Under the pieces are notes generated by a model, which saw nothing but the letters and a program-made list of their open reading frames with translations, searched no databases and was not told the DNA's origin. The position numbers were made by a program, and so were the translations under genes. From Apostichopus japonicus (taxonomy: Eukaryota > Echinodermata > Holothuroidea > Aspidochirotida > Stichopodidae): a DNA stretch of 64,000 nt. This document shows positions 25,885 through 38,500 of this stretch, piece by piece (positions within the stretch are counted from its first letter, which is position 1; each line of letters opens with the position of its first letter). Location of the stretch: NCBI RefSeq assembly GCF_037975245.1, contig NC_092568.1, forward strand, positions 11,309,501 through 11,373,500, written 5' to 3'.

Positions 25885-26221
25885 ATGGCGCGGGGTAACC
25901 ACTGGTGCGCCGTCATACACTTAAAAGAGGACAACGCAAGATTTTTACTTTTGATTTTATTTCTATTGATTTACATGCTCCTTGGAGCCATCATGTTCTC
26001 GCGAATAGAGTTCGAGAAAGAACAAGAGGAACGAGACGAGTATAATACCACATATTATGGGTTTTTGAAGAAACATGGAGACAATATAAATATCACTGAG
26101 TTGGATGAACTCCTCAAAGCCCACGCTCTTGCCTCCTCGAAGGGTCTTTTGGTATCAAAACGTCCCAGATGGGATTTTACTGGAGCATTTTACTTTGTTG
26201 GAACCGTCGTTTCAACAATAG
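25885..26221 (+). CDS. THIK-like two-pore-domain potassium channel, first coding exon
   Basis: This exon encodes the first 113 residues of a K2P channel of the KCNK12/KCNK13 (THIK) type, a plasma-membrane dimer that carries background potassium current. The ATG at 25885 sits in a strong Kozak context (CGCCGCCATGG). Residues 13-19 (LKEDNAR) match the family N-terminus, and TM1 spans about residues 20-42 (FLLLILFLLIYMLLGAIMF core). The extracellular cap follows at about 43-92, with sequons at N54 (NTT) and N69 (NIT). The pore helix begins at about residue 93 (RPRWDFTGAFYFVGT) and reaches the first selectivity-filter sequence, TIG. The cap has no cysteine, as I recall for THIK channels but not for most K2Ps. 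The donor GTAGGT at 26222 splits the glycine codon after its first base, the conserved K2P intron position. The frame stays open to 26373, but that is intron. The second exon (rest of P1, TM2-TM4, P2) was not found in the window. Confidence 0.95.
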
Positions 26222-26429
26222 GTAGGTTTTGTATGCTTTATACTGCAGTCTTTACCAGTACCACTTATACTACTTTATGCGCACTTACTGCGCAGTCGTA
26301 CTCGCTTGCGTTTATATTATTTGCGCTAAAGCGCGCACGAGGCGGACGGTATTTCAACTGCTTACAAATTTAACGTACTCTTGGTCTCGCAAAGGTCATT
26401 CGCAACAGTTTGGGTTATTTTTCTTTGGG

Positions 26430-26463
<34 letters not shown>

Positions 26464-26999
26464 CGTATTGTCGAACTACCAGACATTTCATCTTGACGCT
26501 AGACATTGTCATATATATGTCACCCTTGACGTAATTAAAGCATGCACCTTCTGGTCACAATTATTTTTAATGAGCTGTGAATATGATACATGTCTCATTA
26601 TAAAGGAGTTCTTTGTGTTGCTTTGTTATATATCACAAGTTATCGCATTGGAATGGTGCCACCTATGACATTATAAATCTCGCAGTTTCCCACGCGTTGG
26701 AAACCAACGATCATCTAATCTGACATTTGTCTAATAGGAAACCTTAGAAGGTTTAAATTTCGCTGACCAGCTAGTTTTTATTCCCTACGGTTGCTGTTCA
26801 CTTATAGAGTGTTTTTAGAGAAACCTATGATGTGACTTACTTTTCTCAAAACTGTTAAATAAGTCTCTTAATAATTATGATTTCACCATACCGTAGGTCC
26901 TAACTCCAACTGCATATATACCAGTACAATATTTTCAAATATTTACATATACATATAGGCCTACACGTCTTTTAAGCTATCTTTCAATTTTTACTTATA
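26222..26999 (+). other. Start of the long first intron of the K2P gene
   Basis: Everything to the right may be this intron, since no continuation exon was found. A short TA array lies at 26429-26461; the open frames around it are chance. Confidence 0.6.
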
Positions 27000-27016
27000 T
27001 ATACACGCCCATATAT

Positions 27017-27093
<77 letters not shown>

Positions 27094-27150
27094 CGAATAT
27101 ATTGGTCTACATACATATACGTATATACCGGCCTGCATACATAGATATAT
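27000..27150. repeat. TA microsatellite, interrupted
   Basis: TA arrays separated by AAATA interruptions. Confidence 0.93.
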
Positions 27151-29035
27151 ATATATACACACGTCTCCAATATTAGATATGTCAAAAGTAAACTAACATT
27201 CAATACGTAAACGTACGCAAGTAACTATTTCGGTACACCCCATAGTCCCATACCCCAGTCTTTACATGAAGTTCGATTTACGCCACATAGAATTTCCACA
27301 GCGGTGTTACATACATTAAAGAAGTTTAATTCGATCCAGGGGAAGTGAAGAAGCATACGACGGTAATTGGTGATTGGACTGTTTTGTGGTAATTAGCAAG
27401 ACGATTCTACTTAACGTGCACCTCATTAGTGAAGTGACGACACCATCTAATAACCATCACTAAGGTTATTGGTATCATTAATTGTTGTATAGTTTATATG
27501 GTTTGATCTTTAAATATGCCCAGTTGATGATATGTTTAATCCTATCGAATAGAAATAAAGTGATCCTTTAAAGATGTAGGCTATAAACTCGACTTGCCTA
27601 CCACAACGAAAGTGCTACTTAAGCGCCTACATATACCACTGGTTCAATTGCATTATGACGTATCAAATTATAGCATCCATTTTGTTCAATGAGACCGCTT
27701 TCATGTTTTTGTGTTTCAATACTGACCCCTACATCCTAAGCATCCCGAATAGATTGTGAAACATCACTTGTTACGCCATTGAACGAGATATTTTTTTATT
27801 GTTGTTCCAAACAGCATTTCATCGTAAGGTGAACTCTTATCTAATGAAGATAAATTTCATTCACCTTCTAGAGGTGTAGGCGAAGAGTGATCTGCCTACC
27901 ACGCTGAAGTTACGGTATTAGACCTCCACAATATCGAATTATAAGATGTTCTAGTACGCTATGATATGTAAAGTAGGAGATCCATTTATTCAATTCAATA
28001 TACTGAAAGCTGATTAAAGTATCCTGAATATATTCTATCATCACTCTTGGGCATAAAGAAATGACGAAATTTTGAATACGTTTCTTAACATTCAGCTCAA
28101 CGTTGCTTGGAACTCTGATCCATAATAGATAAGATAAAAGATAAGTATTTCGACTTCTACGAATGATTAAGACATGTTCTGTAAATAAAAATGAGAGATT
28201 TGAAGATCCTCTAAATCTGTTAATTGATTTAAATGAAAATGGAAAACAAGCAAATTAGTACATTTTCAAAGTTTATTATATATTTATTTTATTAAATTGA
28301 CTATTATTTCTTATAAAAATAATATGTCAGCGGTATACTGGCCTACTGAGGTAAACCCTAAATATTTCATGTAAGTATGATATTGTTTTGAACTCTCTGT
28401 ACTAGTTTCGTCTTTTCTGTTTAGTCAAGATTAGAAGAATATAAATATCAAGAATATATAATATCTGTTATACAAAACACGACTATCATTTCGAAAGTTC
28501 TTAACATAACAGAAAACAGTTCATAGATATCACGACATCCTTGAACGAATATGACTAAACAGTCGCACTAAGTATACGTTGAATGCCGCCGTCATTTTGA
28601 AAGTGAGTTAAATTTTCCTATGAATTCACACACATATCATTAACCATGTCTTAAGTAATTTCTATTAGATACTCAGAGGTTTTGTTTACATTGAACAATT
28701 CAGCCAGCTGTTATCAGTTTTCGTTTACTTGTATACGTTTATATTGGGTAATTGTTTTCACTTTTTATCACGTTCGAAATCCGTTCCAAAACAGACGTTC
28801 ATGTATGGCTCATCCTGCTCCATTATTAAAGTATTACAAAACATGGGATTGCAAAACAATAAAAATAAGGGAAAGAAAAGCAAACACGGAAAGGTTTAAC
28901 AGCTTTAGGTTTTCTAGATAAGCTTAGGCATGTGTAGGGAATTTAGCTTACCATACATGTGCAAAGTAAGTGGACCACAAACCAATTTGGTTGAACTGTT
29001 TAATACGTAAGTTAGTAATGATTTATGAATAGTGA
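27151..29035. other. Non-coding stretch with a diverged duplication
   Basis: Segments at about 27565-27685 and 27865-27995 share a common order of similar words, including GTAGGC and TGCCTACCAC near the start and ATCCATTT-TTCAAT near the end. This suggests an old 300-bp tandem duplication. No gene is seen. Confidence 0.45.
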
Positions 29036-29180
29036 TGAAAAATAAATATATCAATATCAATATAAATATATATATTGAATATATATATACCATATATATA
29101 TACCATATATATACCATTTATATATACCATATATATATATACCATATATATATATATACCATATATATATATACCATATA

Positions 29181-29220
<40 letters not shown>
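29036..29220. repeat. TA microsatellite with CCATATA interruptions
   Basis: A TA array interrupted at regular spacing by ACCATATATA units. Confidence 0.95.
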
Positions 29221-29307
29221 CGAAAATCAAGAAAATCAGTGAAAAAACTTCCAGCCTCCACCGGGATTCGAACCCGGGCCTCCCGCTTTGTACGCGGACA
29301 CCCGTAC

Positions 29308-29310
<3 letters not shown>
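29221..29310 (-). repeat. tRNA-like repeat embedded in TA array, copy 1
   Basis: Read on the minus strand, the 3' two-thirds of a tRNA is visible. There is an anticodon stem CCGC/GCGG with loop GTACAAA, a T-arm CCGGG-TTCGAAT-CCCGG containing box B (GGTTCGAATCC), and an acceptor-like GGAGGCTG. The expected 5' half is replaced by TA repeat. The loop would give anticodon ACA, not used by normal tRNA-Cys, so I do not call a working tRNA. A 3' body, GAAGTTTTTTCACTGATTTT, follows and then TA repeat again. A sister copy lies at 52944-53020. Confidence 0.7.

Positions 29311-29313
<3 letters not shown>

Positions 29314-29357
<44 letters not shown>
29314..29357. repeat. TA microsatellite
   Basis: A perfect TA array on the other side of the tRNA-like repeat. 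Confidence 0.95.
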
Positions 29358-29359
<2 letters not shown>

Positions 29360-30288
29360 TTACTAATCATAAATCAATACTAACTTACGTATTAAACATT
29401 ACATATTAAACAATCATTACTAACTTCAATCACTAACTACAATCATTACTAACTTACGTATTAAACAGTATATACATATATACCATATACATAAATATAA
29501 TTATACCATATATGTAAACGCTTATGCACACAAACATATGCATATGCATAAATGTTCATATACATCTACAACTACATATACATACACATGAGAAGTTATC
29601 AGTCGTTTGATAACATTTGACAATCTTCATTAATAATTCGAAATGGGTAAAAAATTCATGCCAATGCAACTGACGTGAATGTATTGCTTGGGGAATGCAC
29701 CTAATAATTATAAGGCAAAATATAGATATTTCATTCTTACTTTGTAAATGTTACTTTGTCAAAGTTTAATCTTATATATGTAAACAACAGCAAAAGTCAA
29801 TATTTTTACGAACTGAAGTGGAAATTTAGAACTTGTTTACATCTCCACCAGGAAGCAAAACGATCGACTTATGTACAAACTCAAACAATTGAATCGCTTA
29901 AGAAAGTTTCTTCCGGTTAGACCTCCCTCGGACTTAGCGGAAATGCTTTGATTGTCAGAGTTTGTCTCAAAACTGTCTTTTTTTTTTTAACAATATAAAA
30001 AATATTATACGTTGAAGTTGTTAAATGAAATGGTATCGTATACAAATAAAGAAGGGAAGAATTTAAAGTATGTTTTATTTAAGGAAAATTCTTTAGACAA
30101 AGTTGCGTAAAAAATAACAGAAAAATTTGAGAGAGAAGAGTGGCGTTAATGTGTTGGTCCTTTTCACTGCATGAACACTTTTTTTTAAAGCGTTGGCAAA
30201 AGGAAATCTGGTAAACTTTACAGCAATATATCTAAAAGATCATTTTCTTCTAATAAGTTGTCATAAATGTCTGCTAGATGTCTACAAA
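29358..30288. other. Non-coding stretch
   Basis: A short repeated ATTACTAACTTACGTATTAAAC phrase (in shortened forms) occurs at about 29360-29470. TTTATT at 30074-30079 is a minus-strand AATAAA that would suit the candidate exon at 30289-30391. Confidence 0.5.
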
Positions 30289-30391
30289 TTAGTTGGTGAC
30301 CTTGCCAAGCGCTTCACTTAAATCGACTCCACGACGCACATTAATATGGCGCACCGATTTATACAGCAATGCAAACCGCGTTCCAAGGCCG
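30289..30391 (-). CDS. Candidate terminal exon, function unknown
   Basis: On the minus strand a long pyrimidine tract (plus 30395-30440) ends in a TTTTTTGTAG acceptor. It is followed by a 33-codon open frame (one base, then GLGTRFALLYK to GKVTN and a TAA at plus 30289-30291). A minus-strand AATAAA follows about 210 bases later (plus 30074-30079). The peptide has balanced, non-repetitive composition and the exon is more GC-rich than its surroundings. I do not recognise the protein. Frames this short arise often by chance, and a purine-rich plus strand will always look like a pyrimidine tract, so this remains a candidate. Confidence 0.25.
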
Positions 30392-33383
30392 CTACAAAAA
30401 ACGAGAGAGAGAGGTTGGAGACAGAGAAGAGAGAATAAAAATACGGAGAAGAAAGCCCCTTTGAAGTATGTACACAGAATATAGCATTTAAATGTCTTTC
30501 GGGCGTAACTCAATATGCACATTTATGTGAGACTAACCCGAGGACGCGTCAAGACAATTTCTTCTTCTTTTTATCAAATGAGAGTGGCAGAGCAAGCCTC
30601 AAGTCATGTGTACTTAATGTAAAGATGCGAATTAGCCCATAGGTCATTACGAGAGAAAAACATAAGCTAGTACTAGGTAATAATGTTTGCCCAAAAAAAG
30701 AGGGGGGGGGGGGGGAAAAGTACCTACATGTGATTGTCAACGCCCAGTGGTATAACTAGCGATGAGGTTGGTATGTGACAGGCGAGGAGAGGGGCAAGAG
30801 GGGGTGGTGGTGATGGGGTGTTGAGATTGGAGATGAGGGAGGGTGAGTGATGGAGTGTGGAATGAATAATTACTAAAGTGATGTATATGATTATTAAATC
30901 CAAATATAAATATATATATATATATATATATACACATACATACAGTACGTACTCCCTTGCAGCAGAAGTATAGCAATAAGAAACAAACTACCGCATTCAG
31001 TCTTAATTGTGAAACGTCCTTAACCTCATGAAGGCCATGACGTGCAAACTTAGGTTAGATGCAGCTCAAAACGAGTATTCCTGACTGACAGTACTTTGTA
31101 GATAAACCTATGAACTTTTAAAGCTGTTAACGTGCACTGTCTTCAATCTAATAGTCCTCAAAGACCGTCCTATATATTGCCTATTGATTTGTACCGACTC
31201 TCCTGATTTCAAGCTTCGAGTTACATGTCTTTGTACTATTCCCGTATGCAATGACACACCGTAGTGCAGTCAATTTGTCGTCAGAAGGACATGCAGCCGC
31301 TTTCACGTTTCTTTGACGTCACCGTTGCGTCGCATTGATGTGAGTCAAGGAAAAAAGAAGAAAGAAGATATAGTATAGTTGTTTTATCCACCTAATAAGA
31401 CCATGATTTCTAGAATCGTCATCTACACGGGCACTTCAAGGGTGAGCAAGGTGCAGGGAGGCGAGCCGAGAGCAGCGACTCCACGCATCACGCATGGGTA
31501 AACAGTGTCGGGGGAAAAAAGAGAAAAAAGTGAGCGCATAGAAACATCTGGACTAAAAACACTATTGAGAATGATAATTACAGCATTGGTGAAAGTTAAT
31601 CCTGGAATCGTATTATAATAATATCATATGTATAACGAAATACGGAAGAAGTAAACAGGTCAGTTTATCACGGCTAAAGATTTAACGAGAGAAAACAAAG
31701 AATAATCCGCCTCCTTTGTAAAGAACTATAGTCCGTAATGCTACAGACGATAATATATAGTTAATATTATTCGGGGCATTCAGCGGCGGTATAGGGGAGA
31801 ATTCAATGAATACATTCATAAGTTCTCATGCCAGAGACTATTGATTGATATGTTTATCAATATAGTTGTTTTTATCAAATAATCATGTTCCTTCTTTCGT
31901 TCACCACACAGTAAATTTATTGTTTTGGTTCTCCAAGTTACATAAGAATACCCTTATATGCAACTTTAAATCACACCGCAGAGCAAAATGAAGTCCTTTT
32001 TATCATGAATATTTATCATCAAATGATATATATACCTAAAGTGTAATCATGGCTTTGTTCAAGGTCAAAGAAACAAAACAAAAGTTAGCGACAAATCCCC
32101 CGACCCCGACCCCCACCCCACCCCCATCTTAAGCAATATACTGTCAATATTATAATCAACATTCTGTCAAGAAGATGCAGTTCTACAATGTAGGATATGT
32201 ATTCCGCAAAACGTATATTGTGCATTATATATCTGGGTGAGCGTGTGCATCGCAGATGTACTTACACAAAGAATGAGAGAGGGAGGGATGTATATGCCTA
32301 CAGCATTTTAAATGAATGTGGCGACAATATGTCCTGAATCGATGAAGGAAGAAGACATCCAAAGGCTATTATTTCTTTTGAGAGAAAAAAATTCACTAAG
32401 AATAGAGCGTTCAGTATGCTGCTATAGACCGCATTTTGGCTAATTCAATAGGCTATAATTCCTATATACGCTTATCATCATGATTAAAGGTCTCCTAATT
32501 CGTTCGGTATATCTGAATTAACGTATGACGAAATTTCGTATAATTTCTTCCATTTCTTCAAGAATGAAAAAATAAAACGAAAAAAAACCCTCACGTATGA
32601 TTTCTTCCATATATCCATCTTTCAATACATCTTGTAAACGTGTTAGATTTAAAACTATAACTAACACGATTAACTTTAAAAGTTTGAGAAATTCGAGGTT
32701 TTTGGCTTCCCTCGATCGTTGCAATTGACAGTAAAAATAAAACTACGCATTTTTATCATATTTTAAAGTATTATTGCCCACCCTGAGATAATGCGGTGTA
32801 ACAGTTTAGACTTAAAAACATACATTCATCTTATAATAAAGACTAAACTTGTAGCATCGTTAAAAGATGCCTTTGGCTTAATTTCATTTTCAATTTTCAT
32901 TTTTAACTTTATATGAATAAACAGAGTATCATTGATGTGATTTAACACCATCTGCCTTTGAAAATGTTGCAATGCATCGTAAACATTTTTATTTGAGCAT
33001 GGTGAGGCTGTTATAGTCTTATATAGTTTTCCTATCAAATATTGAATTTTTATCTGAGAAAATGACCTAATTGCCTGTGTGTTACACTAAAACGTTTAAG
33101 CTGCTTAACTGATGAGCTTTCAGATGTCTTTTCTAAAAAAAATGTCTTTACACAGAGCCCTGGTCTACAAATTATGATAATTTTTATTATTAATATTTTT
33201 ACTTTGCCTAACGTTATCCTTTAAGCCATAATCTGCGTAATTGTAAAAAGGGCAACGCCTTCAATTCAATAGTTTTATTCTCCCTGAAATAAAAGAAAAG
33301 ATAATTTATTACTTTATTTCTTATTGGAGTCAGAACTTAAAGACCGCATTTAACGATCGAACCAAAAATATAACATTTCGGTT
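30392..33383. other. Non-coding stretch
   Basis: No gene is recognised. A G-run (about 30702-30715), a short TA array (30908-30933), a CRE palindrome (31314-31321) and a small GC-rich island (31420-31500) lie here. Confidence 0.5.
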
Positions 33384-34044
33384 GTGTTTAAGCTTTTCCA
33401 TATCTTGTTTATAATTGCAGAAACTATAATCATTTCGAAAGATTATATTTCTCATGTTTTTATGATAAACACAGATTATAGGACACCAAATGAAAATGTT
33501 ATATTACGTGATTGGCAGACTATAAAAAACGGTTGTTATGAGTCTAAATTTTACGACATTAAACACATTTGTCTTTGCAATCCTGATTTATTATTTATAT
33601 CTGTATATGTATTTCTTTCTCCGGATGCATCAATAAATTTACGCCTTCTCACTCAAATGGCAATTTCTGAAAGAGTCTACGAAAGGGCCCAAAATCTTCA
33701 TCCCAAATTTGTAAACAACTATTATGGAATTGTACAGAGATAAGGAGAGAGAGAGAGTGAGCGGTGGAGTTATAGGTCGGGAAATTTATCACGGAAAGTG
33801 CTCTGGATCTTTTCGTCTTACTTAGAGCAGACTTGTAGGCTATAGTACCCGAGAACACTCTTGTACTTGTACTCATACTTGTAACTAGTACATTTTTGTA
33901 CTCATGAATGAGTACACGTGCTATCCGTTCTAGTACCCGGGACATTGTACTCACACTACAAATCCTTCCTGTGAACATGTATATCCTAACCCACCGACCC
34001 CGACCACCACCCCACCCCACCCTCTTACATCCCTCTATAATCAT

Positions 34045-34094
<50 letters not shown>

Positions 34095-35264
34095 CGATTT
34101 TATATTGTTCTTTTATCCCATAGAAATAGGCTTTTGGTTGATTCCTCAGAGATATCGATTTTATATTGTTTTTTAAATCATATTTGAAAGTATTACTGGG
34201 CTGGTGTCATTTCATAGACACACATAAATTTCGCATGTCACGTGTTTACCGCATGCGTCTGCATACGACAATGGCAAAATCTTTGACATAATCTTTGGCA
34301 AAATCTTCTGCTTTTCGTATTTTTGTCACCCTTTTCAACCTGAGACCTTGACAAAGCTCTCTGTGGAAAAAGAAAACAAAGGAGAGCTTTTTAGCTATAG
34401 TTAGACAACATATAATCATTTTTCCCCTTTAAATATATATGCCAGAAAGCTGCGTGGTATTCTTAAAGATGGATTTAAATATTTTATGTTATTCCTCAAA
34501 GTCATCTATTGATCACCATTTCTTTCTTCAGAATTTAGAGAATGCATCGAATTGACGCTGCGACTTTTGCTTTGCCTTTGTAATATTTTAGAGAGCAAAA
34601 AACCGTTAAGAAGCTTTCATTATTAAAATACCGGATAACGAAAACATGCATAATTGCAATGAAATATGCAGATCAACACACATGTTCTCCCTATATGGTT
34701 TTTTGACATACCGTCCAGAGTTTAACGTCATATTTTGGCCCCATTCTTGAACCAATCATCTTCCTTGTTTCTTCACCATGGATTCTGTTTCTTTTCTCTT
34801 TTCAATATTATTGTTGTCGGTCTTTATTTTGTTGTTGAATTCGTTATTTTTGGTCTTGTCTTGTGTGTTTTTTTTAAAGAAAGTTGATCTCAGCATAACG
34901 TTAACATTGTGCGCTATAAATGTGTTTTTTTTTAGTTAGATATTTCGTAAATGTAATGTAAACATAATATGTGTGAATATAAAATATCTATAGCTGTATC
35001 AATTATAAAGACGCGTTATTTTATTACGCGTTTAAGTTGTGATATGATTTCTTTCAGTTTGCTTATTGAATAAACACGAGGAAAACACAAGACATATGGG
35101 TATGAGGTATCATATGAGGTATCTTCCCGGGCATACCTCCTGCATAAACAATGAATTGAGTAACATTATAATATAGTAGTCAAGGCAACGACAATGAGAC
35201 GTTGTGACGTAACATCAAACTACGCATTAGAGTAACAGAGCTACTCTTTGTTAAAGTGAACAAA

Positions 35265-35265
<1 letters not shown>
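33384..35265. other. Non-coding stretch with GTAC-rich block
   Basis: The 119-residue frame at 33384-33743 has no recognisable domain and is probably chance. From about 33845 to 33960 the word GTAC recurs many times and includes an inverted repeat, GTACTCAT-GA-ATGAGTAC. A TA array lies at 34050-34094. Confidence 0.5.
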
Positions 35266-35339
<74 letters not shown>

Positions 35340-35340
35340 C

Positions 35341-35373
<33 letters not shown>

Positions 35374-35427
35374 AATATATATATACATATACATATATAT
35401 ACATATACATATATTTACATATATATA

Positions 35428-35497
<70 letters not shown>

Positions 35498-35513
35498 TAC
35501 ATATATATATACA
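35266..35513. repeat. TA microsatellite with ATACAT interruptions
   Basis: About 250 bp of interrupted TA array. All reading frames through it are YI repeats. Confidence 0.96.
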
Positions 35514-38500
35514 AATGGCAAATAGGGTAAACCGATAGTATAAAATCCGATGAAACTTCCATTTCCAGGAAGATAATTGCCTGTATCGTACAACAACAAG
35601 AAAAATAAAAGGAAAATAAAGAAAGACATACAAAATAGCGACTTTGCCCTGAGAACACAAACTCGATTCCTATTACTAAGTCTGAAAGAGGGTCGATTTA
35701 TCATCCTGAATATTTTAGTATTTTCGTTGGGAAAACTGCTTGCAAATTGCTCACGACAGTCAGTTCTTTTCTATTCGCTTTTTACTTATCATTTGAAGCT
35801 AGGCGGGAAGGCTCTTTTTATGTAAATTATTGATCAATTTCACAAGAATATGAATAAGTAATGAGGCATTATGAAGAGGATGGAAAGTTTGATATAGTGA
35901 ACAATTTAAATGCATAACATCAGTCAGATGGTTGAATTGATATTTCAAAATGGATATGGAGTATTGTCATTATGAAGCATGCAGAGTATTGTTCATAATA
36001 AACATTTCTGTTCCAGATAAAACTCCATTATTTGAGTAATTTAATAGGGAAAAACATAACACACTTCTTAACACGGGTAAATAACACTGTCCATCGATAC
36101 ATGTCTTGGTTCCGTTTCTTTTATTAACTTGGAAAGTTATATTTATTACCGATATACAGAGCTTGATGTTGTTAGTAGGAAAACATAAATATAAGAAAAT
36201 CAATCACGGTGGATTCTTCTAAAAAGAAACATGCCGAAAGACAGCTTCAACCTAAAATAAGAACGTTTTTTGTCCTTTTTTCCTCGTTGTGTATAATTAA
36301 TAATGAAGAGGAGTTTGTTTTCTCGTAATGTGTGTGCTTGCGTAGGTGAGTTACCTGCCAGAATAATTAGTGAAAGGAAATCAAATCAAAACGGTGATGA
36401 ATTTTCATGCTTCAATATTGAACTGACATTTAAATGTGAATAGAATATGTTATGCGCACATTAATGATACCTAGTGATAGTCATATATATATATATGATT
36501 ATAGATGTGTATATATATTTATAGGTATATATATATTCTATATTTCAGATTCAGGGGCGTACATATTTATTAAAAGAAGAAATTCGTATTTTTATTCTTT
36601 TTGAACTTATAATAGAGTCATGTCAACTGTTCGGGAAGCTATAATGCTTCGCTTTGAGGTTTTTCTTGGTTCTGGTTAGTTCGGTTTTAATGGTATCCGA
36701 TATCAACATAAGTGAGCAATTCCCTTATCCTTTTTTATGCATGCGAGATGAAGGGAAATATTTTCCTTTCCCTAAATCTTACCGATGCTATTTCTGATTT
36801 AATTTTATGCCTACGTGCTCCACGGTCTCCAAAGTGATGTCATTAATACCTATACATTACCATAAGTACTTCAAATATATGATCTTTTGGCTCTCCGTGG
36901 CAGCAAAATGTTTTCATCTCATGCTGACAATTCGCTTCAATAAATTTTGTTATTATGTGCACTGAACTCGAATAATGCCCTTTTCCCCAATCGTAAATCA
37001 ATACTCACTATATGATTTAACATGATATGTTCGATCGCTTGTAATAAGGTTCTACTAAACAGTAACCGCATTTATACACGGACAAAATTGAATGAACGGT
37101 TTATAAAGTAATTTTTCTGTTAGCAAAATAAACTAATTGTAAAGTTACCGTGTATCATCAACACAACATAATCAACGTTCCGCCCCCATCCCCAATAATA
37201 AAATAAAGAAAAGAAAATGGCTGAGCCATTTCAAATTGCAGAATTTTCTTCTCTGTTAATGAAAGACTTTTAACCATTATACCGGTGTCTAAATTTCTCC
37301 TATATATTGAACACGCCTTATCATTTAATAGAGACCTACTTTTCTTTTCTCTTCTCCTTGTGAACGTCGAGTAGACAAATAGCTATGGATACTAAGTCTT
37401 ATGTGCATGGCTATAATAAGATAACCATTCCGAACACTGAGCACGACGTGGCTAAGAAACCATTGTGTATACCAAAAAGGCTGCAAAGTGATTGCAGACC
37501 CTAAGTTTTAGAAGAACTTCAAGAAATGTGCTCGCCCAATCTGTGCCTTTATTCCGCCCACTCCACCCCATAACCTCTTTATTGCAATTTAAAAAAAAGA
37601 AATTGTACGAATGGGTCGAAGTAAATATGCAGGTGTCGATGAAAGGAGCAACATGAATATGCAATGTGATGAAGGGAGTACATGAATATGCATTAGGATT
37701 ACACTCACAATTATCCACAACCAGAAGAAAATGTTCTTGTTTGTGAAGGATATATGCGTGTATAGGAAGTGTGTTGTGTTGTTCATGGAAATGTCTTTTC
37801 TTTAATAGTATATATCATTTCAATGAAGCGTACCTTATTTTTTAGTATTTGTGAACAGATTGCAATACGATACATTAAGTATGTCTTTGGACAATTCCAC
37901 CTCCCCCACCATCCCTACTCCACCCCGAACCTCCCCCCTCACCAGTCGAAACGGATATTTCATACCTACTTAAATACAAATGATCAAACTATAAGAGTGA
38001 TCCCATTTTACCCCACTCCCGTGTTTCCCTTCCCCTAGCTCCACAAATATTCGTTTCTACATGTAAACCGTGCAGTGTCTAACAGCAAGTTTACTACAAT
38101 GGAGGCTCGAGTCTGTTATATTATGTATGCCATCTTTGATCAGATAAATTCGCAAAGAGTCTTTAAAGTGACAAAAAAAAATGTTAATAATAAAAATAAA
38201 TAAATACACTTAATCGTATGTATGCACTATAAAGTCAAATCTGCCAGTGGATATAGCTTGTTTTTAAATCAAGTAAAAATACTTGATAAAAACAAATGAT
38301 AAAGCAATAATTGTCGTTTGATAACGATAGCTTTTTGTCACCATGGACAATGAATGTCTGCGTCTACAATGACACAGCAAGATCTCATTGTCACGTGGCA
38401 ACAACGAAGGCAGTATTAGAATACTCTTTTTTTTTGTGGCGGAGTAATTGCTCGATTCACTAATATGAAGTCACGAGCAATTTTCTATTCGATTGTTCAG

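Noticed and set aside
29221-29310. Functional tRNA gene on the minus strand
   Set aside because: The acceptor 5' strand and D-arm are missing and the anticodon would be ACA, so it is a truncated tRNA-like repeat.
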